A stretch of 64,000 nucleotides of DNA from Epiperipatus broadwayi (taxonomy: Eukaryota; Onychophora; Udeonychophora; Euonychophora; Peripatidae). Both the position numbers and the translations under genes were made by a program. The stretch spans positions 6,908,853 through 6,972,852 of the forward strand of contig JAQFVV010000021.1 in assembly GCA_028023455.1 (NCBI GenBank), in the 5' to 3' direction. This document shows, in pieces, positions 47,019 to 59,884 of the stretch (the first letter of the stretch is position 1; each line of letters starts with the position of its first letter). Below the pieces are notes generated by a model that saw only the letters and a list, made by a program, of their open reading frames with translations, ran no database searches and was not told the origin of the DNA.

Positions 47019-48687
47019 ATATATATATATATTGTGCCCTTTTGTATGGGTCTCCATAAATTGTTATATCAATTTGTTAAAAAAATATAGCTATATGATG
47101 TTGATTTTATTTCTAATAATCTTTCAAAAGTTTAATCAAAGTAAACTATGAATATTTGATATGTGAAATTGTGCTAATATTTGGGAGAGACGTTTCAGTA
47201 AAAAAATGATAATATTATATGGTTGGGAAAAATGGCCATGATCAATACTGCATTAATAAGTTTTGTAAATAAATGTTTAAAGCTAAAAGTTTTAAAAAAA
47301 AGACAAGTTAAAATTAAATGCATATATATTTATTGTTGATAAAGATTAATATTTAGTAAGTGAATATAAATATTTTGTTATTAAAAGTATATAATAGAAG
47401 ATTAATATTTGATTTTATAATATTGAATTATTATTTTAAAGTTGTTATAGTATATTATTTGTTTTAAAAAATATTTATTTTATAAAATCGAATTGTTAGT
47501 TTATTTTTAGATAATTACAAGCGTTTATATCTGTGTTGTAAGTCAGGTGACAGATAGACATATGTACACATATGCTTGTAAGTTTTTTTAGTAAAGTTGC
47601 AAAACTGTTTTAAAATTCTATTATAAAATTTATAAATATTATATTGGCTATCACGAGATAAAAATAAAAATAATTAGTGTGAAATATTAAATCTGATTTT
47701 TAAAATACTGTTTAAAAAAATATAATGAATAAAAATAGACTTAGTTTGTTTAGAAAAATAGTCTTATAAAAGTTAAAAGTGAAATAAAGTAAAACATATA
47801 TTTTTTAAAAATGTTTAATGGATTTAAATAAATGATAAAATTAATTTAAGAATTAAATAATGTAATAAATAATAAATATTAAATGTCATTATTTATTTTT
47901 AATTTCGTATTGTTGGTAAGATATGTAAATAGGCTAGCAAGGTGATTGTTTAATTTACCAATCAAGTGGGTAATTTATTCCGGTATAAAAACGGAGGTTC
48001 AATTGTTCAGGAAGGTGATTGTAATTTCTTTTAAGTGAAGTATGCTATTAAATACAGCTAAGTAAAAATTATAGACGCTCTCGTAATAGTTTCTTAATTT
48101 ATAAGAGAGTAGTTTTAAATAATTTGATAAAAGTTTACCGTTTAATATGCAGTGCTAATTTATTTATAGTTCCCTATTGATCGTCTCTATCAAGGCTCAA
48201 TTTTACTATCAAATAATCATGAAAATATCGTATAATGATAAAATGTGTTGGAAACTTTATATTAAAAATATAGTGAACGCTGGATTAACTAGGAGAATTA
48301 CTAGTTGGATAAAAATAATATATTGGACATTATATGAATTTAAAAGTTGATTATAATTAATTTTTTATAAACAAATATTTTAAAGAAAAGTAAATACTTC
48401 TTTATGAAGAAAGTATTTTTAAATTATATATTTTAATATATCTTTTGGTAAAGATATGGAAATTAATAATAATTGCAGAAATACTTGCCTTATTAAGTCT
48501 TTGTTATATAAAAGACTAGATGCTGATAGCTTTTAAAAAAACTGATAATTCGGAAATTTAATTGATAAATAAATACTTATAAAAACGTTATAAATAGAAA
48601 ATTTTAAAAAATGTTTTGCTGAATATTTAAAGAAATGCGCACAGAAGTATAAGAGGATATCCAAGTCAATTTTTATAAAAACTTAAA
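47019..48687. other. AT-rich DNA with one TATA-like motif
   Basis: Mostly low-complexity sequence. CCGGTATAAAAACGG at 47980-47994 looks like a core promoter TATA box in a locally less AT-rich setting. No frame follows it. Confidence 0.3.
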
Positions 48688-48691
48688 TTAA

Positions 48692-49438
48692 CCCTTTTCC
48701 CGCGTCCGACGAGGCTCCTCGTCGACATCTGAAATCACTCTAACTCAGCCCGTTTTCATACGAAAATATTCGTTAAATACGTATTGAATTCGTTTTTAAA
48801 AGTTCTGTATGATGGTGACATCTTCCGATTTATTTTAGAAGTAAAAAATAGAAAAAAAATGCATTTAAACCTAAACAAAGAAGGAACATTATTTGTGATT
48901 GGTTCTTAGCATGCTCTCAGCCGAAAAAGACATTCTGATTGGCTGGAAAGAACAAAGAAACTGCCTGATCAAAGAAAATAAAGAAAAACGCTGAGATTTT
49001 CATTTCGAATACGATTTAAATTATTATTAAATAATATTTATGGAAATTAAACATAATTTTCAGAGAGAATAATAAAAAAACAAAATTATTTTCGAAAAAT
49101 ATTGAAGATTTTAGTACAAATATTGAAGTTGTAATAAAAAGAAATATTTACTTTTCTATAACGTAAAAGTCGATCTTTTTGTTTACATTATAGCTTTTAT
49201 GTTGCCGATATTGAATATCTTAGAATAAATAAATAGCAATTTATTTTTGAAAGAACTTTCGTTGTCTTCACAACCTGAAAAATTAATTATATACTTTTTA
49301 TAAACGTATCTGAGTTGAATTTAATATTATAGGTGAATATGTTTTAACAATAGGCTTTGTCTTCAGTTTGTGAGTTGGCCAATTAAAAGATTTGATTTTT
49401 ATCTGATACAACCAATGATAAAATTAGCGGTTAAAAGG
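48692..49438. mobile_element. piggyBac-type MITE, complete
   Basis: Target duplications TTAA lie at 48688-48691 and 49439-49442. The left end is CCCTTTTCCCGC and the right end GCGGTTAAAAGG, an imperfect terminal inverted repeat typical of piggyBac-type elements (CC start, TTAA target). Internal GACGAGGCTCCTCGTC is a short palindrome near 48707-48723. No transposase frame exists in its 747 bp. A truncated second copy is at 11194-11916. Confidence 0.88.
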
Positions 49439-49442
49439 TTAA

Positions 49443-52129
49443 ACATTTAACTATTGATTAATCCTAGGAAGATAATAACTTTTAAATAAATCCGGATCCT
49501 ATAAACTGTTTTAATTATTATTTTGTTTCTTTATGGTGGAACTTATTTTATCTTATTTTTTTTTTTAAAAAAAAAAACGTTTTCATTTATTTCATAAAAA
49601 CTGTTTAAACACGTGATGTACCGGAAAAGGATGTGATGTTGGTAAAATGTTGTGCCTAGGAAAAAAGAACAATTGCGGGTAGAAAGAAGACACCGTTGGA
49701 TTTTATGTAACATATTTTGTTTTCTTAACTAACATAGATATTTAATTATTTATTGATCTATTAGAGATAAGAGAGGTACATTTTAAAAGTAACTACATAA
49801 TAATATAACACTTAATTTCATAAAGTTTATTTTTTTATATATAATTTTACAACACGTAATATTTTAAGAATAATTGTTGAGTATAAATGTGATATTATTT
49901 TTGTAAAGCTATAATCCTGGAGGACATCGTTTGGCTGATTATAAATTGGAGTATCATTTATGGTAATAATTATATAATATTAATAATTTAATGTATTTTG
50001 CTTTGTTTTCTTTAGATAAACCAAATATTATTTGATTGTTGAGTGAATGTATAAATATTTAAAGAACATACACGCATAATATTATCAATAATAGTTTTAT
50101 TTTAATATGCATACTTTATTTTATAATATAAATTTATTACAACGTCATAAGAGTTATCCAGAAATAATTATATGATTCTTTTGTGAATACACTTTAATGT
50201 TTTTCTGTTACAATATTAGGAATTTGATTTATTATATTAATATGAGTCATTTATATTTATTTTCAAGTTAGTAAGAAGTAGAAAAAAAATATATCTATAT
50301 TTTTTTTATTTTTTATTAGACAAGTTAAATTAATTTTATATAGAAAGTTATATTTTGTTTGAAGGGTTTATCAGATATAGATGATGAGATATAATAAAGT
50401 TTGGATAGTCATTTTTTTTTTAAAAAAATTGGTAAGCTGATACTGAAGTTAAATAAGATTAGAATGATATTTGAAGATAGGGTTTTATTAAGAGGGAATA
50501 GGAATAACAAGTAGAGAAGAATAATAGTTTAAATGGAAAAGAATCATAGAATTTTATTTTAATATAATAACTTTATAAAAATTGGTAATTTATAAATAAA
50601 ATTTTTGTCTTCACAAAATTGTTGAATAATTTTAAAAATATATTTTTTTTTAAGAAAAGAACATATATGTATTGCATATTTTGGTAAGACATATATTATG
50701 AAATTACGTCAGAATGAAGTAAATAATTATGTAATCAATAAAAGTCACATAATATTATAAAGTTATATCAATCTATACATTAGTTGATCTTTAATTAATG
50801 CTAATAATACATATAATACATAATAGCTACATTATAATAGAAATAGCTAGAATACTTAAATGGAGTAGCATTTTAATTATTAAAGTTTGTTTATTTTACA
50901 TGTGCTACATAAGTGATATTTTACATAAAAGCCTTTTATTGTACTAAGTGATTATAAGTGATATCTAGTAAAATATAAGTTCATAAACTCAATTAAATGT
51001 TACTGATAAAACATTTAAGAAATGTATTGATTATTTATTTTGGATTATGGAAATAATAACAATGTAAGAATCTTGTATTATTATTATTTTTTTTTTTCTT
51101 ATTTTTTTTTTTCTTGATTTCCACTTATAATGTAAATAATGTATATAAGTTGTTTATTAAAGTTGATGTAAATAAATTTGTTTAAGTTGTTTTAAAAGTG
51201 TGTCGAATTCATTATTTTGCACCACAGCATTTGACAACAGATAATTTGAATAAAACATAATATTTGCACAATATGAATTAAATTATTATTATTTTTTTTA
51301 AAAAAAGAAATACAGTATTTTCTTAATATAATTTATAAAAATTCATTGATATTAACATATTATGTTATTATGGTCATGAAATAATTATAATACACAATAT
51401 AAGAGTATAATATTATTTATTGTCACATATTATTAAATTATAAGATTTTATTATATTCTTAATTAAGATACTATATGAAGATAAAAGACATGTAGATGAT
51501 TTACTTGTTTTCTTAATGATTAGTAGTATAATAAAATAGATGAGGTTAACTTATACACTGGAGATTGTTATTTTAGTTATTTATTATTATTATAAGTTAG
51601 GTGTAGTTAGGTCTGATATTAAATCCCTTATCATGCCTATCTGCAAGAAGTATTATTACTTTAAGATAGTTACTATCTGCAAGAAGTATTATTACTTTAA
51701 GATAGTTAAAAGAACCTGAGATTATTTAGTTATATTTCTTTGATAAAAGATTGAGATTTATTTATTACTATTATTGAAGTTAGTTAATTTTTTTATAAAA
51801 TACATAGGAATGCAATAGATGTATTAGTGAGATAATAAAGAGGTAATAGTATTCTTATGCCATTGAGATAATGTCTTAGAAGACATAGGCTCAATGTAAA
51901 TTCATATTACCACTTGTAACTTCACTTCATAGTCTCATGATTTAATAAATACTTATTTAATTAATGCATTATATTGAACTATATTAATCTTCTGTTAGTT
52001 GTACTAAATTTGATAAGATATAGTATTATAAAAATATATTAATAATGGTTATACATATTTTAGTCAAGCATAACAATTTAATTGAGCTAGTCATACTTTA
52101 AGTTATATTATATTTCTGGAAGTGAGGGT

Positions 52130-52131
<2 letters not shown>
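49443..52131. other. AT-rich DNA with a 43-bp tandem duplication
   Basis: TATCTGCAAGAAGTATTATT and the following TACTTTAAGATAGTTA occur twice in tandem at 51628-51710. I recognise nothing else in this 2.7 kb. Confidence 0.5.

Positions 52132-52171
<40 letters not shown>
52132..52171. repeat. (TA)n at palindrome left edge
   Basis: About 20 TA dinucleotides precede the palindrome. A comparable TA run follows at 53089-53122. Confidence 0.9.
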
Positions 52172-52173
<2 letters not shown>

Positions 52174-52325
52174 TAATTCAAACAAATATATTTAATACAG
52201 TATTCAAAATTAAATAATATATTCTTTACCAGAAGTACTTTCAATTGTTTCACTGACAATCTTTTTCAACTGTTAATACAAACGTACAAAAAATAAAAAC
52301 TTGTATTACCCATCATTCAATCTAT

Positions 52326-52700
52326 TCAAATTTCCCACAATTCTGTTGTCTTTATATTTGCCGATTGTTTATTCATCAAACCACCTCTATTCCTAGATAT
52401 CATCATTGCCTCTTTAATTTTACGTTTTTCACTACACCTTTCAATTTGAATAATTTTTATATCTCTATTATTAAATTTAAAACCATAATTACATGTTTTA
52501 TTATGATCAAATATAATTGATGGAGTATTCATATTTACTGAAGATATATTTTCTTTCTGTACACGTTTATATAATGTCTTATGATCATTATATCGTTTTT
52601 GTAATGTATACATTACAAAAACGATATAATGATCATAAGACATTATATAAACGTGTACAGAAAGAAAATATATCTTCAGTAAATATGAATACTCCATCAA
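52326..52700 (-). pseudogene. PLE GIY-YIG endonuclease fragment, left arm
   Basis: This is the mirror copy of the right-arm frame, with SEKRKIKE instead of SEKCKIKE. The Arg fits the family pattern better, so the right arm probably carries the mutation. Confidence 0.6.
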
Positions 52701-52891
52701 TTATATTTGATCATAATAAAACATGTAATTATGGTTTTAAATTTAATAATAGAGATATAAAAATTATTCAAATTGAAAGGTGTAGTGAAAAATGTAAAAT
52801 TAAAGAGGCAATGATGATATCTAGGAATAGAGGTGGTTTGATGAATAAACAATCGGCAAATATAAAGACAACAGAATTGTGGGAAATTTGA
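52517..52891 (+). pseudogene. PLE GIY-YIG endonuclease fragment, right arm
   Basis: From about residue 34 the frame has the PLE endonuclease pattern after the missing GIY-YIG start: R.NDHK, then IIFDHN, GFKFNNRDIKIIQIE, KCKIKEAMMI and TTELWEI, matching R..EH, A.H, F......II..E, R...EA..I and LS..W of the family. The catalytic Arg, His and Glu positions can be proposed from this alignment. The N-terminal GIY motif and the RT are absent. The first 33 residues arise from reading through the palindrome axis. Confidence 0.6.
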
Positions 52892-53046
52892 ATAGATTGA
52901 ATGATGGGTAATACAAGTTTTTATTTTTTGTACGTTTGTATTAACAGTTGAAAAAGATTGTCAGTGAAACAATTGAAAGTACTTCTGGTAAAGAATATAT
53001 TATTTAATTTTGAATACTGTGTTAAATATATTTGTTTGAATTATTA

Positions 53047-53084
53047 TTATATAATTTAAAAATACAGACATTTAATGGTTGTAG

Positions 53085-53124
<40 letters not shown>

Positions 53125-53724
53125 CTATTCCATAAATGATATAACACCATATATATATATGGTGTTTGGGAGCTTTGGCTAAATTAAAATATATATATTG
53201 ACTTAAGGATAGTGTTCAATCTTAGCAGTACATAATAGAAATACAGTTTCAAACAAGAGTTGACAAAAGTCATGTTTAAGGTAGTACAAAGAAGTCTTCA
53301 AGAACCATGAGTACCTAAGGCAGAACTTACTATCAAGTAGAAGTAATTTAAAAAGCAGCAGCACAATACCAAGCAACTCAAAAGAGATAGATACAACAAC
53401 TCAACAATTGTCTACTGTATACATAGAATCTGAGAAGTGACAGGGAAACATCTAGTGGCATATTACTGTACTCATCTTAATATATGTCTCAGTCAAAAGA
53501 AAATTATCTATCAACATAATCAAAACTGAATTTATTAGTTAATTAATTAAGCAAAATTACCCTCAGCCATTTATAGAATTCATAGTATCATTTTTATATT
53601 TTCCACATAACATCATATCCACATTCAACAACCAATCATACAATATGACCAACAGATAGCCAATGGGATCTTCCACTCAGTGGTATCATTTCCAGTTTGT
53701 ATTTAAACACTTTAAAAATACTAT
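53047..53724. other. (TA)n and unassigned DNA
   Basis: (TA)n at 53089-53122 and a small palindrome ACACCATATATATATGGTGT at 53145-53164. No gene was recognised before the RT fragment. Confidence 0.5.
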
Positions 53725-54165
53725 GTGCCTGCACATATCGTGGAAACTCCTGATCTTATATATACATGTTATGTAAATGACATCTTCATTGTTGCACCTG
53801 AATCTTCAATTCAAAATATTAAAGCAAATCTAAAAAGCCATTTAGAATTACAGCTTACAATAGATTGGGAGGATTCACACCATTGCCTCAAATATTTAGA
53901 TTTGATTATACAAAGAAATACAGCTCAACTGTATTATTCTATGTGTGTCAAACCTCTTGAAATTTATGTGTTTATGCACCCAAATTTAACTGTACCCATA
54001 TCTCACAAACTGGCCAGTCTAGCCTCCTTTCTATACTGGAATCATGCTCTGGCTAAGCAAGAGGCAATCCACAAGGCAAACATAGACTTACATTTTAAAG
54101 ATTTAATATCAGTTAGATTTAAACATGGTTTTATTTTAAAAAGGCAAATAATGCAATTCTATTAA
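53725..54165 (+). pseudogene. Probable Penelope-like RT fragment
   Basis: YVNDIFIVAPES (about residues 16-27) looks like the Y.DD catalytic box with the first Asp changed to Asn, as YVDDIF in PLEs. LKYLDLIIQRN resembles the PFLD..I.R strand that follows. KPLEIYVFMHPNLTVPISHK fits the K.......HP...K motif of PLE reverse transcriptases. The fragment starts after the earlier RT motifs and has a stop at 54163-54165. An alternative is another YVDD-type RT such as a DIRS relative, but the HP..SHK motif favours PLE. Confidence 0.5.
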
Positions 54166-55204
54166 AAACTTCTACCCCCTTTCTGATGATAGGCATTGGC
54201 TTCTTTTGCTATACTTACTCATCATAACAAAAACCTTAAATAAAACAATCTATCACCTTGCTGTCTGCAACTCCTGTCTATCAATAGATTACTGAATAAC
54301 TCCAAAGATAGGATTGAACCAGAACATATCACTAACACTTTATAAAATTATATGTCTCCAAACTGGCTGTCAGTCAATCTTATTATGGGGAATCCCAGGC
54401 ATTCTTATCTACACACCTTTCTCAGCATCTATACTTGTACAAAAGAGCTTCAGACAAGCCAGAAAATAGCTCTATATTGCTTGAGCACTAAAAGCAACAG
54501 ACATCAATTTGTTACTTTTTTTACAACCGTTCAATACATAGAATGGAATGATTTAATAGAACAATAAGGGAGATATGCTATACAGCCACTAATACATATG
54601 CTATTAACTGGAGAGACTCGTCATTCCCTCTCTCCAAAAAAATGGATGGTCTAATTTGAATATTAACCTTGAATTTAAATATAAATCTCTTCTAATACAT
54701 ATAATTAGTCTCGTCTCTCCATTATGATTATAGTTTATTTTGCTATGAATATGAGAACACTATAAGTTCTTGAAAGCAATGCCATAATTAATTTATAGAA
54801 ATAACAAGGTTCTCTATAGTTGCATATAAGTGCACATATCATAGTTATTACATTCTGTATATAGAAGTATAAACAGTTAACACCATTATGTATATATGAT
54901 TAATAAACATGTTAAAGTACAATTAGAGTTTGTATTATGTATTAGAGATTATACACAGAATAAGCAGGACTCGAGTAGGACACAACAATTTTATTCACTG
55001 CTTTGTTTCTAGTATAATAACCAGATTAATTAAAGTTTTAATATATTTTTTCTAGTTGTATAAATGAATAGATATTATTTGTATTATCACAGTTATTTTT
55101 GTCATAATTTAGGGTGTGGAGCTCTGCTATAAATAATAAATGTCCGTGAAAATAAATGGTTTTGCTATACAGAGACAATAATTTATCGAAAAAGATTTTC
55201 CATG
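54166..55204. other. Downstream debris of the RT fragment, then AT-rich DNA
   Basis: Short frames up to about 54567 may continue the same dead element. After that nothing was recognised. An AATAAAC-type string near 54900 is unremarkable. Confidence 0.4.
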
Positions 55205-55312
55205 TTTTTTTTTTTCTCATGTGTCATAGCATCGGCCGGGAAGCGAACCCGCTAACCCAGAACAACTACTTGTAAGGCGGCTGTGCTGACCTCTCGACCA
55301 CCAACGCTTGAC
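55205..55312 (-). mobile_element. tRNA-Gly-derived SINE
   Basis: Minus strand: TTGTCAAGCGTTGGTGGTCG start, box A GTGGTCGAGAGGTCAGC, box B GGGTTCGCTTCC, CCGATGCTATGACAC and an A-run. The body matches the copies at 16424 and 60782. No clear target duplication was seen. Confidence 0.85.
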
Positions 55313-57124
55313 AAATAAACCTTTCTTACTCAAAAGTACTGCATTTGTACAGGCATATATAAATATAGGTTTGTAGAGAAGAACTGTTTATTTTAAAATT
55401 CAAGATATATTGTTGTTCAGTAAAGATATGGAACAAAATTGTTTATTTCTTGCAAATAAAATTGATTTCAAGGTTAAATATTTTCTAAAATCTATTGATG
55501 TTTAAGTTATTAAGCTAATAATAAATTGATTATAATTCGTTTCTGCTGTAGTATTTTTATTAGTAATAATAATTAAACTTTTATCTTTATATCAGCACAT
55601 ATATTTACAGTGTTACTAAAAGATATGGATTAATTAAACGGCTATTAAAACGTATGCATTGTAGAAATTTAAAAAATATATATATTTCTTACTGCATAAG
55701 AGATTTATTATTATAATTTATTTTACATCTTGTAATGTAAAATATTTTCGTAAAGATGGAATAAATAGAGCTTACATCAGAATACACAGATAAATATTCA
55801 AAAAAAAAAAAAAAAGTCTTATATGCATGCATTTCTAAAAATTATAAGTTAGAATTCTTTTCTTTTTTTATGAATTCCGATGTAAAATAAATAGATTTCA
55901 AAAATTAAAACTTTTCAAAATAAAGAAAAAGGTACGCATTATCTTTAGATCTAAAAAAAATCATAAATTTGAGTGAAATAAAAGAGTTGACATTTCTAGT
56001 GATATCTGACAAAGTCTTTCTTTCTTTCTTTTTTTTTTTTAAATAATAAAAAGAATTGCGAAAAGTACGATTATGATTAATAATAAAAAGAGTTTTGGTT
56101 AGATATGAATGTAAAGAACTAATTAAAAAAAAAAAAAACTCGTCAATAAAATTTGAAAGAAAAAAAATCTCTTTGAAATAAATTGATAGAAATTCATATT
56201 TATTAAAAAAAAAAACTTAAAATACTTAAATGAAAAATCTTACATTAGTGCTATTGTCCACTTAATGGTAGGTATTTCAACTAAACAATTTTGTACATAA
56301 AAAGCAAATTAAAAAAAATCCCCATCACCATTTTTATATATAAAATCATGCTTAGCGAACGAATTTAAATGGTCTCCCAAGTTTCTGTTTTTAAAGTACT
56401 AAGAAATAACTTGAAAGTGCATCTCACTCTTTTTAATGTTTCCCTTATCTTTATATCTTGTAAAAATAAAAAAAAAACCGTGTATTACTAAACATTAAAA
56501 CTTTTCTGTATCTTCTTTATTTATTATTCAATTAGTTGTACCCACGACTTTGATTTCATTGCTAGAATAAAATAAAATGACCCAAACTACTGAATAATCA
56601 ACTTTTGAGATTTTAATTTAAGTATATACAAGCGCTTTAAAACGCTGATTGAAGAAGCTGTTAATAGCAAACAATCAAAATGAGAGTTAATTCGAGCTAA
56701 GCGCTTTCGATATGTTATCCCTCATATCCAAAATAGTTTAAATTAGTATTATTAAGCTTATATTCTGATATATAATATCAAAGATATGTCAAACACAAAA
56801 ATATATTACAAAGTCGATTAATTACAAATAATAATCATTTGTAAATAATAATTAGTTTCATGGAATTTATTCTAGGCATGCTGTTGAAAAGTTATAATAT
56901 ATTTAAATATGATTTTTTTTCGAGTTTTATATTTAATACTTGAAAACTTGAGTATTACAGAACTTTATATAAAAAGAGATTAACATTTGATATTTACAAG
57001 TTTTATTTTTATTAATTTTTATTTTATTGATCAGAATCATGCACTTTTAATTTGAATAATTGCATATAATATTTATTTATATGTGATAATTAGTTTCTAG
57101 AGACACAGTTCCTAACATTCTATT
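55313..57124. other. AT-rich, nothing recognised
   Basis: A-run and T-run rich DNA with no coding or repeat signal. Confidence 0.5.
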
Positions 57125-57244
57125 TTGAAACTATGTGCCTGAAAAAACGACAGTAGGGACCTCTGTAAATCTTATCTTTTAAATAAATCTTGTGTTAAGA
57201 TTAGCAAAAGTCCCTATGTCATTTTTCAGGTGCATAGTTTTAAG
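57125..57244. repeat. Foldback MITE, ~120 bp
   Basis: GAAACTATGTGCCTGAAAAA and CGACAGTAGGGAC are mirrored by GTCCCTATGTCATTTTTCAG and GTGCATAGTTT around an AT-rich core with AATCTTGTGTTAAGATT. A half copy is at 10785-10872. Confidence 0.85.
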
Positions 57245-57784
57245 GGTATAGCCTTAATATATATTACTTTACATAATGAGTATGTGCTTTACAAATATAA
57301 TTATTATAACATCTATTTGTAATATATATGTATTTTGGTTCATTTTTTATCTTATTGTATCTCTTGAGGATATTAATAGTATAGAGAGCATATTAGTACT
57401 TCAATTATTTATTTTAATTAATATATACATACATGCATATTCCTATTTCTTGTATTATTATTCATGTATTTATTGTGTTTTGTCAAAATATCTGTTGATT
57501 AAATATTAAAATTAAATATTTATGGCTATTTAAATCATTATTTGTTTCTGCATAATATTATTTAAATTATTATATTTTCTGCTTATTGTTTTACCCCCTT
57601 TTGATTTTTATTATTAATATCATTTTCAATAACTTCGAAATGATGATTCTTGAATGATCTCGTGACACACCCAAATATCATAAAAATGAGCAAAATATCT
57701 TTAATGCTCATTCTATTGATATGCAAAAGAAATAAGGACCTCATTATATTACTTTTATTATCTAATTGGAGAAAATGACTACCA
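57245..57784. other. AT-rich, nothing recognised
   Basis: The hydrophobic 77-codon frame at 57276-57509 is AT-composition driven and has no family signature. Confidence 0.5.
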
Positions 57785-57914
<130 letters not shown>

Positions 57915-58235
57915 TTAATAAGAATGACATATCATAAATTCTAGAAATTTCGCAAGGGTCATTCATTCAGGCACAGAAAAAGTAATTTAAAGTGATCAAT
58001 TAACATCTTCACTCTCTCATTTCCAAATACTTAAGATTTTCCCACACATAAATGTTTGGGTCGAAAAGATAGATGGATTCATTCTATCTTTTCACAAAGA
58101 CTTTAACTTGTGTTTGGAAAGTAAGAGTATTTGTTTATATAGTTAAACCTACAAAGCACATGCACATTAGCTTATTGGCTTATTAATATTACAGTTTACA
58201 AAAAAAAAACCATAGTGCTATATAAAATAAATATA

Positions 58236-58329
58236 TTATTATTATTATTACTATTGCTACTACTACTACTATTACTACTAGTAGTACTACTACTACTACT
58301 AGTAGTAGTAGTAGTAGTAGTAGTAGTAA

Positions 58330-58388
<59 letters not shown>
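58236..58388. repeat. (ATT)n(CTA)n(TAG)n compound microsatellite
   Basis: ATT passes into CTA and then a long TAG run. The poly-Val and poly-Thr frames are artefacts. It directly precedes a tandem SINE-like dimer. Confidence 0.95.
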
Positions 58389-58395
58389 TTTATAT

Positions 58396-58650
58396 TGCCA
58401 TTTGATTTGGCACAGTTTGTGGAGCCTATGACTTGGTATTGGGAGGTCCCAGAATCAGTTCTGGTACTCACAGTTATGGTGCCCAAACTGCTATAGACTC
58501 CTGAGAAATAAAGCCATATGTGTTCTTTATACCATATGTGATTTGGTGCAACTTATAGAACATCTGACTTTGGATCAGGAGGTTCCAAGATCACTTCTAG
58601 CACTCACAGGTCTGGTCCACCCACTTCTTATGAATTCAGAGCAATAATGC
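58396..58650 (+). repeat. Tandem dimer of a 136-bp SINE-like unit
   Basis: GATTTGGCACAGTTTGTGGA (58404) and GATTTGGTGCAACTTATAGA (58540) start two diverged copies. Both continue with GGAGGTCC/GGAGGTTCC, ACTCACAG, and AATAA.GCCAT near the end. The unit looks like a tRNA-derived piece, but boxes are weak. A third, inverted copy is at 59385-59470. Confidence 0.65.
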
Positions 58651-59384
58651 CATTTTCCTTTTTTCCAATCACTATCAATAGCATTGCTGTAATATAATCA
58701 ATTATTCTTTGATATGAAAGTACTCTTTTGATTAAATAGAAATAAAAAAGATCCAATATTTTATTCAAACAAGTATGATAAATCACATTGTCATTTGGTC
58801 ATTAAGTTAATACCAGTTTCGAATAATCATTTATGATACTTTTTCTTTCCATTACTCAATCAGTAGATATGCCCTTACAGCATTAAATTTATTTTAAAAA
58901 TAGGTGCCACATTGTCATTCTGTCCCATGGATCAATGAAGAATATATCACATATAGATTAATGGACTGCCAGTTGTTATTGATTCTGCAGTTTCTTTTAA
59001 TTACTTTCTCATTAACTAAACATAGCTGAATACATATTAACTAATAAATGAATATCTAATATGATGTATAATAAATAGATATTTGAAAAAATATATACAA
59101 TTTTCACAAAAACATTTCCAGTATGTATTCATATTTGAATTTTAGACTATGAGCATAAGCACATAGGCAAAAGCATTAATTGTTGTTCTAAAAAGATTTG
59201 TCAGTCGAATCGGTAACAGTTTAGATATTTTATAAAATCTCTAAATTATAAATGATAGTTTAGAAGGTGTAAAAAAAACTCTGGAAATTGCCAGTGTAAT
59301 TATATGTTATCACTTTCCTGAACATAAGAATAATTTATTTACTCTCTTTTAAGATGAAGTTGTGCACTATCATTACTCAGGTGT

Positions 59385-59470
59385 TCATAAGAATTTGAGC
59401 ACCAGACCTGTGCGCATCAGGTTCAATATTGGGACGTCCCGATCTTAAATTATGTTGCTCTATCAGGTAT
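59385..59470 (-). repeat. Third copy of the 136-bp unit
   Basis: The minus strand shares CACAGGTCTGGT and TTCTTATGAA with the dimer at 58396-58650 in the same order. Confidence 0.55.
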
Positions 59471-59697
59471 GCCAAACTAAGCAAGGTTTTAAGACAACTT
59501 ACAAACATGCCAAGAGTTTTCATAAGCTGTTGCTGCATTTAACACATTAAAATAATGATCTAGCAATAATATGGATTGGTCATTATTTTTGTAATCAATA
59601 CTAATGTATTACTTATATCCCATTACGATGATCTTTTATGTTTTCAAGATCCTTTTCCACAGTGTATAGTTTGAATACTTTATCTTAAATGTGAGGA

Positions 59698-59700
<3 letters not shown>

Positions 59701-59762
<62 letters not shown>
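59701..59762. repeat. (TA)31 microsatellite
   Basis: Uninterrupted TA repeats. Confidence 0.97.
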
Positions 59763-59764
<2 letters not shown>

Positions 59765-59884
59765 CAAATCCACAAGTAATTTAAATAAACTTATGACGGT
59801 ATTTATCATTTCTTTAACATATAATATAGTGGAGTTCATTATTTGATTATTTATTTATATATTATATATAAAGTTTTTTACAAA

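Larger units (their letters stand above)
52171..53046. repeat. Near-perfect 0.88-kb palindrome, essentially no spacer
   Basis: The axis lies between 52608 and 52609, in ATGTATACAT. The two arms of about 438 bp mirror each other to AATTCAAACAAATATA at the left and TATATTTGTTTGAATT at the right. The same 124-codon frame appears on the minus strand (52326-52700) and plus strand (52517-52891), positions mirrored exactly. The translations differ at one residue (R versus C). Confidence 0.95.

Noticed and set aside
52326-52891. Conserved bidirectional host gene pair
   Set aside because: The frames are mirror images produced by the palindrome, and the protein resembles a PLE endonuclease tail.
57276-57509. 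Small membrane protein frame
   Set aside because: Hydrophobic composition follows from T-rich DNA. There is no start context, family motif or second copy to support it.
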